From the NCBI GenBank assembly GCA_030430075.1, contig JAUIGN010000006.1:283802-347801 (forward strand): a stretch of DNA of 64,000 nt, in the 5' to 3' direction. The notes under the pieces were generated by a model. That model was not told the DNA's origin, did not search any database, and worked only from the letters and a program-made list of their open reading frames with translations. This DNA is from a bacterium. GTDB taxonomy: Bacteria > Planctomycetota > Planctomycetia > Pirellulales > Pirellulaceae. Position 1 is the stretch's first letter. Every line of letters begins with the position of its first letter. Below are positions 16,395 through 24,185 of the stretch, in pieces. Both the position numbers and the translations under genes were made by a program.

Positions 16395-16907
16395 ATGTCG
16401 GCAACGACTTGCGAAGAGGATACCGGTGTGGATGAATCCAAACAGGACGGCCATCCGCGGCAGCAACGGGACGCATCAGGAGACGCCTCAACCAACCATT
16501 CGCCGGCTGGTCCGCGGGAGACTGACGGCTCGGTGTCACAGCGAGCGGCAACCCGTCTTGATGAATCACGCGACGACATCACCGACCTGGTCGCTGTGTT
16601 CAAACTGCTCTCGGATGAGACGCGCCTCAAGATCCTCTATGTGCTGCGTGACACCGACGAGATGAATGTGCTCGAGCTGTGCGGCATTCTCAAACAACGC
16701 CAACCGTCGGTCAGCCACCACTTGGCGCTGCTGAGAAGCAAGGGCTTGATTGGAATGCGGCGGGACGGCAAACACAACTTCTACCACATGCTCCCCGCGC
16801 GGCTGGACAAGGTTGCGGCGGCGGTTTTGCAGGTGGCCCCAGGATCCCAAGGGGGCTCCGGCATCGGAGCGGGTGACGGCTTTGTTCCGGGCGATGGCGT
16901 GGTCTAG
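16395..16907 (+). CDS. ArsR-family winged-helix transcriptional regulator
   Basis: 170 residues. The first 60 are low-complexity and polar. The winged helix then covers about residues 60-145: LVAVFKLLSDETRLKILYVL, recognition-helix region KQRQPSVSHHLALLRSKGLI, and the wing MRRDGKHNFYHML. This is the ArsR/SmtB fold, which binds operator DNA as a dimer. The ELCGIL segment holds a single Cys where metal sensors have a CxC pair, so metal sensing is not supported. The start is uncertain: ATG 16395 is used, while ATG 16380 is also in frame. The next gene (SpoU methylase) starts 92 bp later on the same strand. Confidence 0.82.
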   Translation: MSATTCEEDTGVDESKQDGHPRQQRDASGDASTNHSPAGPRETDGSVSQRAATRLDESRDDITDLVAVFKLLSDETRLKILYVLRDTDEMNVLELCGILKQRQPSVSHHLALLRSKGLIGMRRDGKHNFYHMLPARLDKVAAAVLQVAPGSQGGSGIGAGDGFVPGDGVV

Positions 16908-16999
16908 CACGGCAACCGGTGACGGCCCCGACGGATATCCGCAGTCCGACTCCGACATGGCAGGCGGAACCCGCGTAGCCGACCGTGTAGAATGGGGCG

Positions 17000-17500
17000 A
17001 TGGCTGATTTCGTTCATCAACGGCACAAGCCGCTGGCCCACCTGGATCGGGCTCGAGAATTGGTGCTGGTATGCGCCCCTCTCCGCAGTAACGTGAATCT
17101 GTCGCGGATCGTGCGGGCGGCCAGTTGCAGCGGCGTGACGCGGTTGATCGCCTGCGGCAATCCAAAGATCGATGCTCGCATTGCGCGGACCGAACGGCAG
17201 GCATTCGACGTGGAGATCCGCCGTTCCTTATCCCCGGTGCTGAAGAAGCTGAAGGCGGCCGGTTATCAACTGGTCGGTCTGGAGCAGACGACGCATTCGC
17301 ATAACATTCACGACTTCGCGTTTGCCCGGCGGACGGCGCTGGTCGTCGGCAATGAGCGGCTCGGCTTGACCGCAGAGACGCTCGACGTGCTGGACGCCAC
17401 GGTTGAGATTCCGGTTTACGGGTTGCCGTTTAGTTTCAATGTCGCGACCGCCACCGCCATGGCCTTGTATGAGTATTGCCGGCAGTTTCCCCGCGGATAG
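17000..17500 (+). CDS. SpoU/TrmH-family RNA 2'-O-methyltransferase
   Basis: 166 residues forming a minimal SPOUT domain. SpoU motif 1 is NVNLSRIVRAASCSG (Asn and Arg present), motif 2 VVGNERLGLTAE and motif 3 PVYGLPFSFNVATATAMALY. These make the deep trefoil knot that binds S-adenosylmethionine, and the enzyme should methylate ribose 2'-OH in tRNA or rRNA in the cytoplasm. The protein lacks N- or C-terminal RNA-binding extensions, so the target is undetermined. Its length suits the TrmL/TrmH-like group. Confidence 0.92.
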   Translation: MADFVHQRHKPLAHLDRARELVLVCAPLRSNVNLSRIVRAASCSGVTRLIACGNPKIDARIARTERQAFDVEIRRSLSPVLKKLKAAGYQLVGLEQTTHSHNIHDFAFARRTALVVGNERLGLTAETLDVLDATVEIPVYGLPFSFNVATATAMALYEYCRQFPRG

Positions 17501-17513
17501 CGAGACGTGGGCG

Positions 17514-17549
17514 GTGGTTGGAACTGCCCGCGTGGTTGGAACTGCCCGC
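17514..17549 (+). repeat. Two perfect 18-bp tandem copies
   Basis: The unit GTGGTTGGAACTGCCCGC occurs twice in direct succession just after the SpoU gene. No other copy was noticed in the window. Confidence 0.7.
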
Positions 17550-17700
17550 GTGCGGCAAGACATCCCGGTATGCCGACCGCGTGCCTGCCGGCCCGATGTG
17601 TTACCATACGCGGCTGGCGGTGGCAGCAACCGAAACGGCGGACGCCGGCGAACCACCGCCGTTATTCTTGAGCCACCCGGCCGTTAGCGAGGAACGCTGT

Positions 17701-18573
17701 ATGACTCGTCTTCTGCTTGTGTTGTCAACGATCTCTTTCTTGTTCCTGGGCGTGGTTTCGCTCGCGTCGGCGGTTCCGCCCGGCGCGCCCCACGTTTACA
17801 AGACGGTGGAGGGGCGGTCATTGCAACTCTACGTAACCAAGCCACCAGGGTGGACTTCTGCGGACCAACGCCCGGCGATCGTTTTCTTTCACGGCGGCGG
17901 CTGGACGGGCGGGGCGCCGGGACAATTCACAGAACACAGCAAGTACCTCGCATCGCGCGGCATGGTTGCGGTGCAAGTCGAGTATCGCCTGTTGGATCGC
18001 AAGCGGAAGGATCCGCCGATCGTCTGCTGCCGGGATGCAAAATCCGCCATGCGGTGGGTTCGCGGTCACGCCCGGGAGTTGGGCGTCGACCCGGTGCGGA
18101 TCGCCTCGGCCGGCGGCTCCGCCGGGGGCCATCTGGCCTCGTTTGTGGCGATGGTCGACGGCGGTGACGACCCGCTCGACGACCTCACCATTTCTCCGAA
18201 GCCGAATGCCCAGGTCCTCTTCAACGCCGTCTTCGACAACGGACCCGATGGCTGGGGGCAAGCTCGCGTGGGAGACCGGTACCGTGAATTCTCCCCGCTG
18301 CATAACATCAGCCGTGACGATCCACCCGCCCTGGTGTTCCTGGGCTCTGCCGACAAGTTGATCCCGGTCAAGACGGCACACCAGTTTCAGGCCAAGATGC
18401 AGCAGGCCGGCGTTGCCTGCGAGGTCATGATCTTTCCCGGCAAGCCCCACGGGTTCTTCAACCATGGTCGCAATGAGAATCGGGACTACCTCAAGACCGT
18501 GATCGCCATGGACCGGTTCTTGGCCGGACTGGGGTGGGTCACCGGCGAGCCAACGCTGGCCGCACCGGAATAG
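17701..18573 (+). CDS. Secreted alpha/beta-hydrolase (esterase/lipase, BD-FAE type)
   Basis: 290 residues. The signal peptide is TRLLLVLSTISFLFLG..., cleaved around SASA-like LASA before VPPG. The oxyanion motif is HGGGW, the nucleophile elbow ASAGGSAGGH (Ser of GGSAGG), the acid is the Asp of GSADKLIP and the catalytic His lies in PGKPHGF. The fold is that of small exported carboxylesterases often found near polysaccharide-degradation genes, and deacetylation of a plant or algal glycan is plausible (inference). The open frame begins at 17476, but the ATG at 17701 gives the signal peptide. Confidence 0.88.
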   Translation: MTRLLLVLSTISFLFLGVVSLASAVPPGAPHVYKTVEGRSLQLYVTKPPGWTSADQRPAIVFFHGGGWTGGAPGQFTEHSKYLASRGMVAVQVEYRLLDRKRKDPPIVCCRDAKSAMRWVRGHARELGVDPVRIASAGGSAGGHLASFVAMVDGGDDPLDDLTISPKPNAQVLFNAVFDNGPDGWGQARVGDRYREFSPLHNISRDDPPALVFLGSADKLIPVKTAHQFQAKMQQAGVACEVMIFPGKPHGFFNHGRNENRDYLKTVIAMDRFLAGLGWVTGEPTLAAPE

Positions 18574-18680
18574 GCCGGAAAGGGCTGGAGTCGCGGGGGC
18601 GCGGGATGGGGCGGGTCGGTGAGCACTGGGGACGACGGGGGAGAGTTGCGGTTGGGAGGGGGGGGTTGCGGTTGGGGAGG

Positions 18681-18729
18681 GGAGACCTTCGGTCGGCGGT
18701 TTCGGCGGGGTCGGAGACCCGCGCCGAGC
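18681..18729 (-). repeat. Dispersed GGTCTC element, reverse copy
   Basis: Read on the minus strand this gives GCTCGGCGCGGGTCTCCGAC, CCCGCCGAAACCGCCGACCG, AAGGTCTC. It agrees with 3562-3605 at nearly every position, though the two lie 15 kb apart in opposite orientation. It lies in the short gap between convergent genes. Confidence 0.8.
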
Positions 18730-18853
18730 AAGAGCAGCGCACGTGATCCGCGCCGCGTAGATCGTGCGACCCGTGCTGAGCAGCGAACGCAACTCCGCGC
18801 CGGGCAATGACTGCGACACAGCGATGTGAACCGGACTGTTTTTCCTACACGCA

Positions 18854-19366
18854 TCATCCGGGGTCACCGGATGCGGTGAGTGCGCCGACCAGTTCTGACA
18901 GCACGCTGGCGGCGGCCTCAGCCTGGCGTTGGTCGCGGGCGGACGACGTCAGTTGGTGTCGCCGGACCCACGTGTGGGGCGCCCCGTCGTCGTCGGCCCG
19001 CCTTGCGATGCCGATAAACACCAGGCCGTCCAGCGGCTGGGGCGCGTGCGGCCCAAGATGCCCCGTGACGGAAAGCGCCAGGTTGGCCTCGGTGGTCCGG
19101 GCAAGCGCCCCCGTCGCCATTTGTCGGGCCACCTGTTCGCTTACCGGACCAGGCGCGTGCAAGAGGCTGGCCGAGACGCCCAGCCAATCTTGCTTCGACC
19201 GGTTGCGATACGTGACGAACGAACCGCAGTGAAATTCCGAGATGCCGGGGACCGTCGCCAGTTCGGCAGAAACCAGCCCGGCGGTGCAACTCTCTGCGAA
19301 GACGACGCGGCGACGGGTCCGTTGGAGCTGCTCGGCGGCTGCCTGGACGGCTGCGGATAAATCCAC
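18854..19366 (-). CDS. pncC: Nicotinamide-nucleotide amidase / CinA C-terminal domain protein
   Basis: 170 residues, the length of stand-alone PncC. Motifs seen: VVFAESCTAGLVSAELATVP near residue 24, GSFVTYRNRSKQDWLGV, VSEQVARQMATGA, and ALSVTGHLGP. This is the CinA C-terminal fold that deamidates NMN to nicotinic acid mononucleotide in pyridine-nucleotide salvage. The open frame extends to 19618, but a GTG at 19366 has GGAGGT 6 bases upstream and starts exactly where the family starts (VDLSAAVQ). Typical members have TGIAGP where this one reads TGHLGP, a modest divergence at a conserved loop. Confidence 0.88.
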   Translation of the reverse strand: MDLSAAVQAAAEQLQRTRRRVVFAESCTAGLVSAELATVPGISEFHCGSFVTYRNRSKQDWLGVSASLLHAPGPVSEQVARQMATGALARTTEANLALSVTGHLGPHAPQPLDGLVFIGIARRADDDGAPHTWVRRHQLTSSARDQRQAEAAASVLSELVGALTASGDPG

Positions 19367-19496
19367 GGGGGCACCTCCTGATTCATTGGATGGCCGTTTG
19401 GGCAGTCGAAGCGCCAGGCCGGCAATCATTGCGTCCGCCGGCCCTCGGGGTGACCGCCCCGGCGAGTGACAAGCCGCTCTCGGAGGGAAAGCGAAA

Positions 19497-19697
19497 TTAC
19501 CGAGGCAGATGCCGACCGGGTGACAGATCATAGTAGGGAGCCGTTTCCAGGAATTGGATCCGCCGCTTGGCTTCCAAAAGTTCCATTTGCAGCCGCCGTC
19601 GGTCACACCACCAGCCAATCATGGCAGCGACCAGGGCCATCAGTAGCAAGTAGGTCTTGAGGCTGTATTGCCATTTATGGCGGGTGGTGTTCTTCAT
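19497..19697 (-). CDS. Small hypothetical single-pass membrane protein
   Basis: 66 residues. The N-terminus KNTTRHKWQYSLKTYLLLMA leads into a transmembrane helix (LLLMALVAAMIGWWC), then a charged helix (DRRRLQMELLEAKRRIQFLE). The W-x-YSLKTxLLL opening is a style seen often in planctomycete small membrane proteins. Function is unknown. It lies 130 bp upstream of pncC on the same strand; no strong ribosome-binding site is visible. Confidence 0.6.
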   Translation of the reverse strand: MKNTTRHKWQYSLKTYLLLMALVAAMIGWWCDRRRLQMELLEAKRRIQFLETAPYYDLSPGRHLPR

Positions 19698-19815
19698 GCG
19701 ATCCGTCTCACGGTCTTGCTCGCAGCGCCCCGCCGCGACCGGAGTCCCGGGCTGGGCCCGATCAGGTTTCCCCCTTTGCTTTGGCCTTGCCGGGGTCGCC
19801 CAAGCCCAAAGTATA

Positions 19816-19856
19816 GCCCGGATCATCCATCAACGAACCACGATCCACTGCAAGCC
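19816..19856 (-). repeat. Dispersed repeat (GGTTCGTT...ATCCGGGC family)
   Basis: Read on the minus strand it gives GGCTTGCAGTGGATCGTGGT, TCGTTGATGGATGATCCGGGC. A second, clearly related copy is at 51252-51290 (CTTGCACTGAATGGCGGTTC, GTTCATGAATCATCCGGGC). Confidence 0.6.
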
Positions 19857-19998
19857 GCAGTGCCGCAGTGCCGCAATCGTTGATGGCCAACGTACCAACG
19901 GGGCCGCGCATCTCAGCCGGAACGCGTCAGCATCCTGTTCGCACGGCGATCAACGGACCCGGGGCAAATCGCCAACGGCCGCAGAACGAGCCGGGTTC

Positions 19999-20034
19999 GC
20001 TCGCTATTGGTCCGAGGCCCTGCCTCGTTAGAAT
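19999..20034 (+). repeat. Dispersed repeat (CGAGGC..TGCCTCGTT family)
   Basis: The sequence CGCTCGCTATTGGTCCGAGG then CCCTGCCTCGTTAGAAT holds the palindrome CGAGGC-CC-TGCCTCG. A related copy lies at 43240-43277. It ends only a few bases before the GTG of the EamA-family transporter gene and may lie in its 5' leader. Confidence 0.6.
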
Positions 20035-20040
20035 ACTCGG

Positions 20041-21249
20041 GTGAACCCAGCCCCTGCATCTCGTCATGACTCTTCTTCCGACGCCGGTCGCCGGCTTGTT
20101 TTGATCGGTGCGCTGCTGGGGTGCGTGTCAGCGGTCGGTTACACGGCTGCCAACGGGTTCTTGAAGGCCTCAGCGGAGGCGGCCCTCGATCCGATCTGGG
20201 TTTCGACGATCAAGACGCTGCCAACCATCCTGGGGGCCTTTCCCTGGCTCGCCTGGTCCTGGTGGCGCGGGCAGCGTCTCTTCCCGCCGTGGCGGGTGGT
20301 CTTCGAATTACTGATTGCCGGCCTGTTCGGCCAACTGGCCGGAAATGTCCTCTTTCAGTGGTCTCTGGGCGCGCTGGGGTTGGCAATCACGGTGCCCCTT
20401 TGCTTCGGCGCGATCATCTGTTCGAGCGTGCTGCTAGGACGGATCTGGCTTCACGAATCGGTGACGCCGCGGACGCTGGGCTCGGTCGGCCTGATCGTGG
20501 CTGCGATCTGGATCCTTTCCCTAAGCGCGCGTGATGTACACGGTCTGCCGTCATCACCGCAGGCGACACCGACGTACCTGGTTGTCTTGTCGATTGGTGC
20601 GGCCTGTGTGTCGGGCAGCGCCTATGGCGTGCTGGGCATGGTGATTCGCCGGGCCGCCATGGAGGGCGCTTCGGTGGCGGCGACCACGTTTCTGGTGGCC
20701 GGCGTGGGCACGGTCAGCTTGAGCCTGCTCAGCTTTCAGCAACACGGATTTGGCCATCTCCAGCAGACAACGGTCGAGCAATGGGGCGTGATGGTCGCCG
20801 CCGGTGTCTGCAACTTCATCGCCTTTGTGGCACTTACCCGGGCACTCCAGGTGACGTCGTTGATCTTTGTGAACGCGATCAATGCGACCCAGGTTGCCCT
20901 TGCATCTGTGCTGGGCGTCGTCCTGTTCGGCGAGCCGGTTTCGGTGGGGTTGATTCTGGGTGCCACACTGACCGCGTGCGGCCTGCTGATCATGCCCCGC
21001 AAGACGGCTCGATCGGCCGGCCGTCCGCAGCCACCCGACGTGCCATACCGCGACTCCCTGGAGAGTTACTTGCGACCCAGTGCGGAGGACAGCGACTTGG
21101 GGGTGCGGAAGTCCGAAAACCGTGACTCCAGCGATGAAAGCTGCGTGTCGAGCCAGCCGGAAAAGGCTTCATCCGAGCCGCGCAGTGAGACTCCGTCTTT
21201 GAACGCCGAGCTGACGTTGGCAGACGAGTTTTCGTCAGGTGCCGAATAG
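20041..21249 (+). CDS. EamA/DMT-family transporter
   Basis: 402 residues with a GTG start. Ten hydrophobic helices in two five-helix halves fit the drug/metabolite exporter fold: VLIGALLGCVSAVGYTAANG near residue 20, VVLSIGAACVSGSAYGVLGM near residue 182, and the family signature VLGVVLFGEPVSVGLILGA near residue 292. It is an inner-membrane transporter of unknown substrate. About 85 extra residues at the C-terminus (from MPRKTARSAGRPQ) are polar, low-complexity and cytoplasmic, which is uncommon in the family. No ribosome-binding site is visible before the GTG, so the start is less certain than the gene. Confidence 0.88.
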   Translation: MNPAPASRHDSSSDAGRRLVLIGALLGCVSAVGYTAANGFLKASAEAALDPIWVSTIKTLPTILGAFPWLAWSWWRGQRLFPPWRVVFELLIAGLFGQLAGNVLFQWSLGALGLAITVPLCFGAIICSSVLLGRIWLHESVTPRTLGSVGLIVAAIWILSLSARDVHGLPSSPQATPTYLVVLSIGAACVSGSAYGVLGMVIRRAAMEGASVAATTFLVAGVGTVSLSLLSFQQHGFGHLQQTTVEQWGVMVAAGVCNFIAFVALTRALQVTSLIFVNAINATQVALASVLGVVLFGEPVSVGLILGATLTACGLLIMPRKTARSAGRPQPPDVPYRDSLESYLRPSAEDSDLGVRKSENRDSSDESCVSSQPEKASSEPRSETPSLNAELTLADEFSSGAE

Positions 21250-21518
21250 TTGGGGAGTGGCGCCATTTCCCTTCTCCTGCGTCGCGGCCAGTTCCGGTTG
21301 GGCCATCAACGCTCAAGTCCTTGCCGCTGAAGCGGGCCGTCCAGGCCGGTGACTGTCCGAACGGACAGTGGAATCACGGGCGAACGTGTCTGGGAATTCT
21401 AGCAAGCAACTGCCATGCCGTCACTGCTGGCAGTTTGCGTCGAGCGGGTTAACGTCTTTCTCTTGAACGGCTTACAATTTTTTTGTGGGGCCAGGTCTCC
21501 CCGCTTCCCTTGTGACTT

Positions 21519-21743
21519 TTGCCAACAGCCTGTGCAACATTTCGCGCCGCAAATCGGGCGGATCCCTTATATTGGTTGTCCTGGATTGCCTACGTGTTTT
21601 CGTTGGCTGTGGGCCTGATCGGGCACGCCACCCGGCAACTCGGAAATCTCGTCAAAAAAAGATTCAAGCCGAAGGCGAAACTTTCCAATAGTCCCGAATC
21701 GGACGCGAACACCACCTTAGAGGTCCGGATGCCAGTCAGCTAA
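21519..21743 (+). CDS. Possible small membrane protein (uncertain)
   Basis: A 74-residue frame with TTG start directly after an in-frame stop at 21513. It encodes WLSWIAYVFSLAVGLIG, a plausible transmembrane helix, then a basic segment (RQLGNLVKKRFKPKAKLSN). Third-codon-position GC in the middle resembles coding DNA. There is no convincing ribosome-binding site and the frame could be chance. It lies 58 bp before the coiled-coil protein gene on the same strand. No other gene is supported in the 552-bp gap 21250-21801. Confidence 0.28.
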   Translation: MPTACATFRAANRADPLYWLSWIAYVFSLAVGLIGHATRQLGNLVKKRFKPKAKLSNSPESDANTTLEVRMPVS

Positions 21744-21801
21744 CCCCTGCAACGAAACAAATTTAACGCAAAGCCACTACTTTTTTGGGAGGATCGGAGA
21801 G

Positions 21802-22599
21802 ATGTTAAAGAAAACTGCGATTGTCGGAGCCGCTGTGACCTTATTGGCAGTCTTGTTGGCCGGACGCAGTCACGTTCGGACGGCTTGGACGGAAGTCAAA
21901 GACACGGTCAAGAACAACGTGTCGCTGGAATTCGAGCTCAAGCGGGCGCGGGGAATGATTGAAGATCTTCGTCCTGAGATCGAGAAAAATCTCCGCCGCA
22001 TTGCCCAAGAGGAAGTGGAAGTCGCACGCCTCGAGAAACACGTTGCCACATCGGAAGAGAAGTTGGCCCAGGATCGGGCGGATATCCTGCGTCTGAAGGA
22101 CGACCTCGACTCGGGATCGGAAGTCTTCGTCTACGCGGGCCGGAGCTTCACCGCCAAGCAGGTCACGGCCGATCTGACGTCTCGCTTCAATCAGTTCAAG
22201 ACCCAGGAAGCGACGACTCAGGCGAAGCAGCAGATTCTGCTCGCCCGTCAGCAAGGCCTGAAGGCTGCCCGCGAGAAGCTGGAGTCGATGTTGGATGCCA
22301 AGCGTCAGTTGGAAGTTGACGTGGAGAACTTGGAAGCTCGGCTGACGATGGTCGAAGTTGCTCAGACGAGCAGCGCCTTCAAGTTCGACGACAGTCAACT
22401 GTCGCGGACCCAGGAGTTGATCTCTGACATCGGAACGCGGATCGAAGTCGCCGAGCGACTGGTGAACGTCGACGCCGGACAGATCGACCGGATCCCGCTC
22501 GACGAGCCCGCAGCGGACCGTGATGTGTCGGAGGAGATCGCCGAATACTTCAGCACGAGTCTGCCGGAAGTCGAAGCGTTCGTAAACTCCAGCAAGTAG
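21802..22599 (+). CDS. Membrane-anchored coiled-coil protein
   Basis: 265 residues. An N-terminal hydrophobic segment (KKTAIVGAAVTLLAVLLAGR) acts as anchor. Residues 45-210 are almost all charged heptads (RPEIEKNLRRIAQEEVEVAR, EKLAQDRADILRLKDDL, REKLESMLDAKRQLEVDVEN), a long coiled coil, with a short non-coiled insert GSEVFVYAGRSFTAKQV near 112. It recalls PspA/IM30-like helical proteins, but the membrane anchor differs and no family match is claimed. The start has GGAGGATCGGAGAG upstream. It is the first gene before a strong terminator at 22617, so it is probably transcribed separately from the FHA/kinase genes behind it. Confidence 0.85.
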   Translation: MLKKTAIVGAAVTLLAVLLAGRSHVRTAWTEVKDTVKNNVSLEFELKRARGMIEDLRPEIEKNLRRIAQEEVEVARLEKHVATSEEKLAQDRADILRLKDDLDSGSEVFVYAGRSFTAKQVTADLTSRFNQFKTQEATTQAKQQILLARQQGLKAAREKLESMLDAKRQLEVDVENLEARLTMVEVAQTSSAFKFDDSQLSRTQELISDIGTRIEVAERLVNVDAGQIDRIPLDEPAADRDVSEEIAEYFSTSLPEVEAFVNSSK

Positions 22600-22616
22600 T
22601 TCATGACCAAGGCCCC

Positions 22617-22651
22617 GGGGGCTCAGGTGATCGGCCTGAGCCCCCTTTTTT
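22617..22651 (+). terminator. Rho-independent terminator
   Basis: The perfect 11-bp stem GGGGGCTCAGG (22617-22627) pairs with CCTGAGCCCCC (22635-22645) across a 7-base loop and is followed by TTTTTT (22646-22651). It lies 18 bp after the coiled-coil gene. Confidence 0.92.
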
Positions 22652-22796
22652 AACACGTGTTGCTAACTCACCGGCGAATCTTTTAGGAACGCGAGCACGG
22701 CGAAACGACGAGCGTCTTTGACCTCGTCCAAACGGCAGACCGCAGGTCGCCAAGTTCGGTTGTGTTCGGCGTTCTTAGCAACTCACGGTCGAAATC

Positions 22797-24185
22797 ATGT
22801 TCCAGACCTGGCGACTGAAAGTACGAGAAGCCGAGGAAGCGTTGAACGCGGGGCGGCTCAACGAGGCGCACCAGAGTCTCGTGAGCAACGACCTGACTCA
22901 GTTCCTGCCTGGCAAGCGGTTGGCGGCCAGGATCGCCACGCGATTGGCCGAGCGTGCCCAGCAGAGTGCCTGCGATGCGGATCTCACGGCCGGCTGGCGC
23001 GACCTGCAGGCGGCGACGGATGTTGCGGGAGAAACCCCCGAACTGCTGGCAGCCCGCCGCGTCTTGGCCGAATCCTCATTGCGGCAGGCGGAGAAGCTCT
23101 TATCGAGCGGCGATACGGCACGCGCGATCGGCAAGCTGGAAGAATTGCAGAAGGCCGGTCATGCCATCCCGCGGCTCGATACCCTGATGCAGATCGCTCG
23201 CCGCATGCTGTCGGCCGAACACCTTGGTCGACGGGGGAAGTTCTCGGACGCCGAGGCGCAGTTGTCGGCCGCCGTGGCGCTCGAGCCCAGTCTGCATTTC
23301 CTGGAGGCCAAGCGAACACTCTGCCACCAGAAGCTGACGCGGAGCCGCGAACTGACGGCCGACCTGCACCGGGCAATCTCCGATTCGGCCTGGTCGGACG
23401 CCCTGTCGCTGGCGGACTCGCTGCTGGAGCTGGCGCCGGAGAGCCAGTTGGCCCGTGACGCACGTCGCCGCGCGTGGGCCAAGGTGGGGACACGCCTGGC
23501 GGATTCCTATCAGCCCAAGCAAACTCAAGAATGGATCCCCAGTCGTCACCCGGGCAAAGAGCAACCGGTGACGGCCGGTCCGCGCTTCGTCTTGTGGGTC
23601 GATGGGGTCGGTGGGTATCTGGTCTGTTTGGCGGAGGAGGTCGTGATTGGCCAGGCCGTCGACGGCAACGGAGTCGACATTCCGATCTTGGGAGACCTCT
23701 CACGGCGGCACGCGCGGATTCGTCGCGAGGGCGAAGGCTACGTATTGGATCCACTGCATGCGGTCCGCGTGGCCGGCAGGCCGGTGCAGACGAAGACCCT
23801 GCTGAATGACGGCGACGAGATTGAACTGGGCGAGGGAATTCGCCTGCAGTTTCGTCGTCCACATTCGCTCAGTGGATCGGCCCGGTTGGATTTTGTCAGC
23901 CGGCACCGAACCCAGCCTTGGGCGGATGGTGTCCTGTTGATGGCCGAATCGTGTGTCTTGGGACCGCGCTGGCAGAATCATGTTGTCTGCCGAGATTGGT
24001 CCGGAGACGTGGTTCTCTACCGTCAAGATGACGAACTGTATTGTCGAGCGATGGATTCCATCGAGATCGACGGTGCCTTGTGCGATGGTCGAGGTCGGCT
24101 GGACGTGAATTCTCACGTCGTCGGCAGCGATTTCTCCATGAGTCTGGAGGAACTAGACAAATGCTCAATACAGCCGCTACTCTAG
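22797..24185 (+). CDS. FHA-domain protein with helical N-terminal region
   Basis: 462 residues. Residues 1-240 are alpha-helical, of TPR-like character (LNAGRLNEAHQSL, EKLLSSGDTARAIGKLEEL). An FHA-like fold follows at about 275-355: VVIGQAVDGNGVDIPIL, then LSRRHARIRREGEGYVL and LLNDGDEIELGEGIRLQF. FHA domains bind phosphothreonine. The S-x-x-H motif is kept, but the usual phosphate-binding Arg of the GR motif is Gln (IGQ), so binding may be altered. The last 90 residues (SGSARLDFVSRHRTQPWADG...) look like a second beta-rich unit. The next gene, a Ser/Thr kinase, overlaps its end by 25 bp, so the two are likely co-translated and may be partners. Confidence 0.88.
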   Translation: MFQTWRLKVREAEEALNAGRLNEAHQSLVSNDLTQFLPGKRLAARIATRLAERAQQSACDADLTAGWRDLQAATDVAGETPELLAARRVLAESSLRQAEKLLSSGDTARAIGKLEELQKAGHAIPRLDTLMQIARRMLSAEHLGRRGKFSDAEAQLSAAVALEPSLHFLEAKRTLCHQKLTRSRELTADLHRAISDSAWSDALSLADSLLELAPESQLARDARRRAWAKVGTRLADSYQPKQTQEWIPSRHPGKEQPVTAGPRFVLWVDGVGGYLVCLAEEVVIGQAVDGNGVDIPILGDLSRRHARIRREGEGYVLDPLHAVRVAGRPVQTKTLLNDGDEIELGEGIRLQFRRPHSLSGSARLDFVSRHRTQPWADGVLLMAESCVLGPRWQNHVVCRDWSGDVVLYRQDDELYCRAMDSIEIDGALCDGRGRLDVNSHVVGSDFSMSLEELDKCSIQPLL

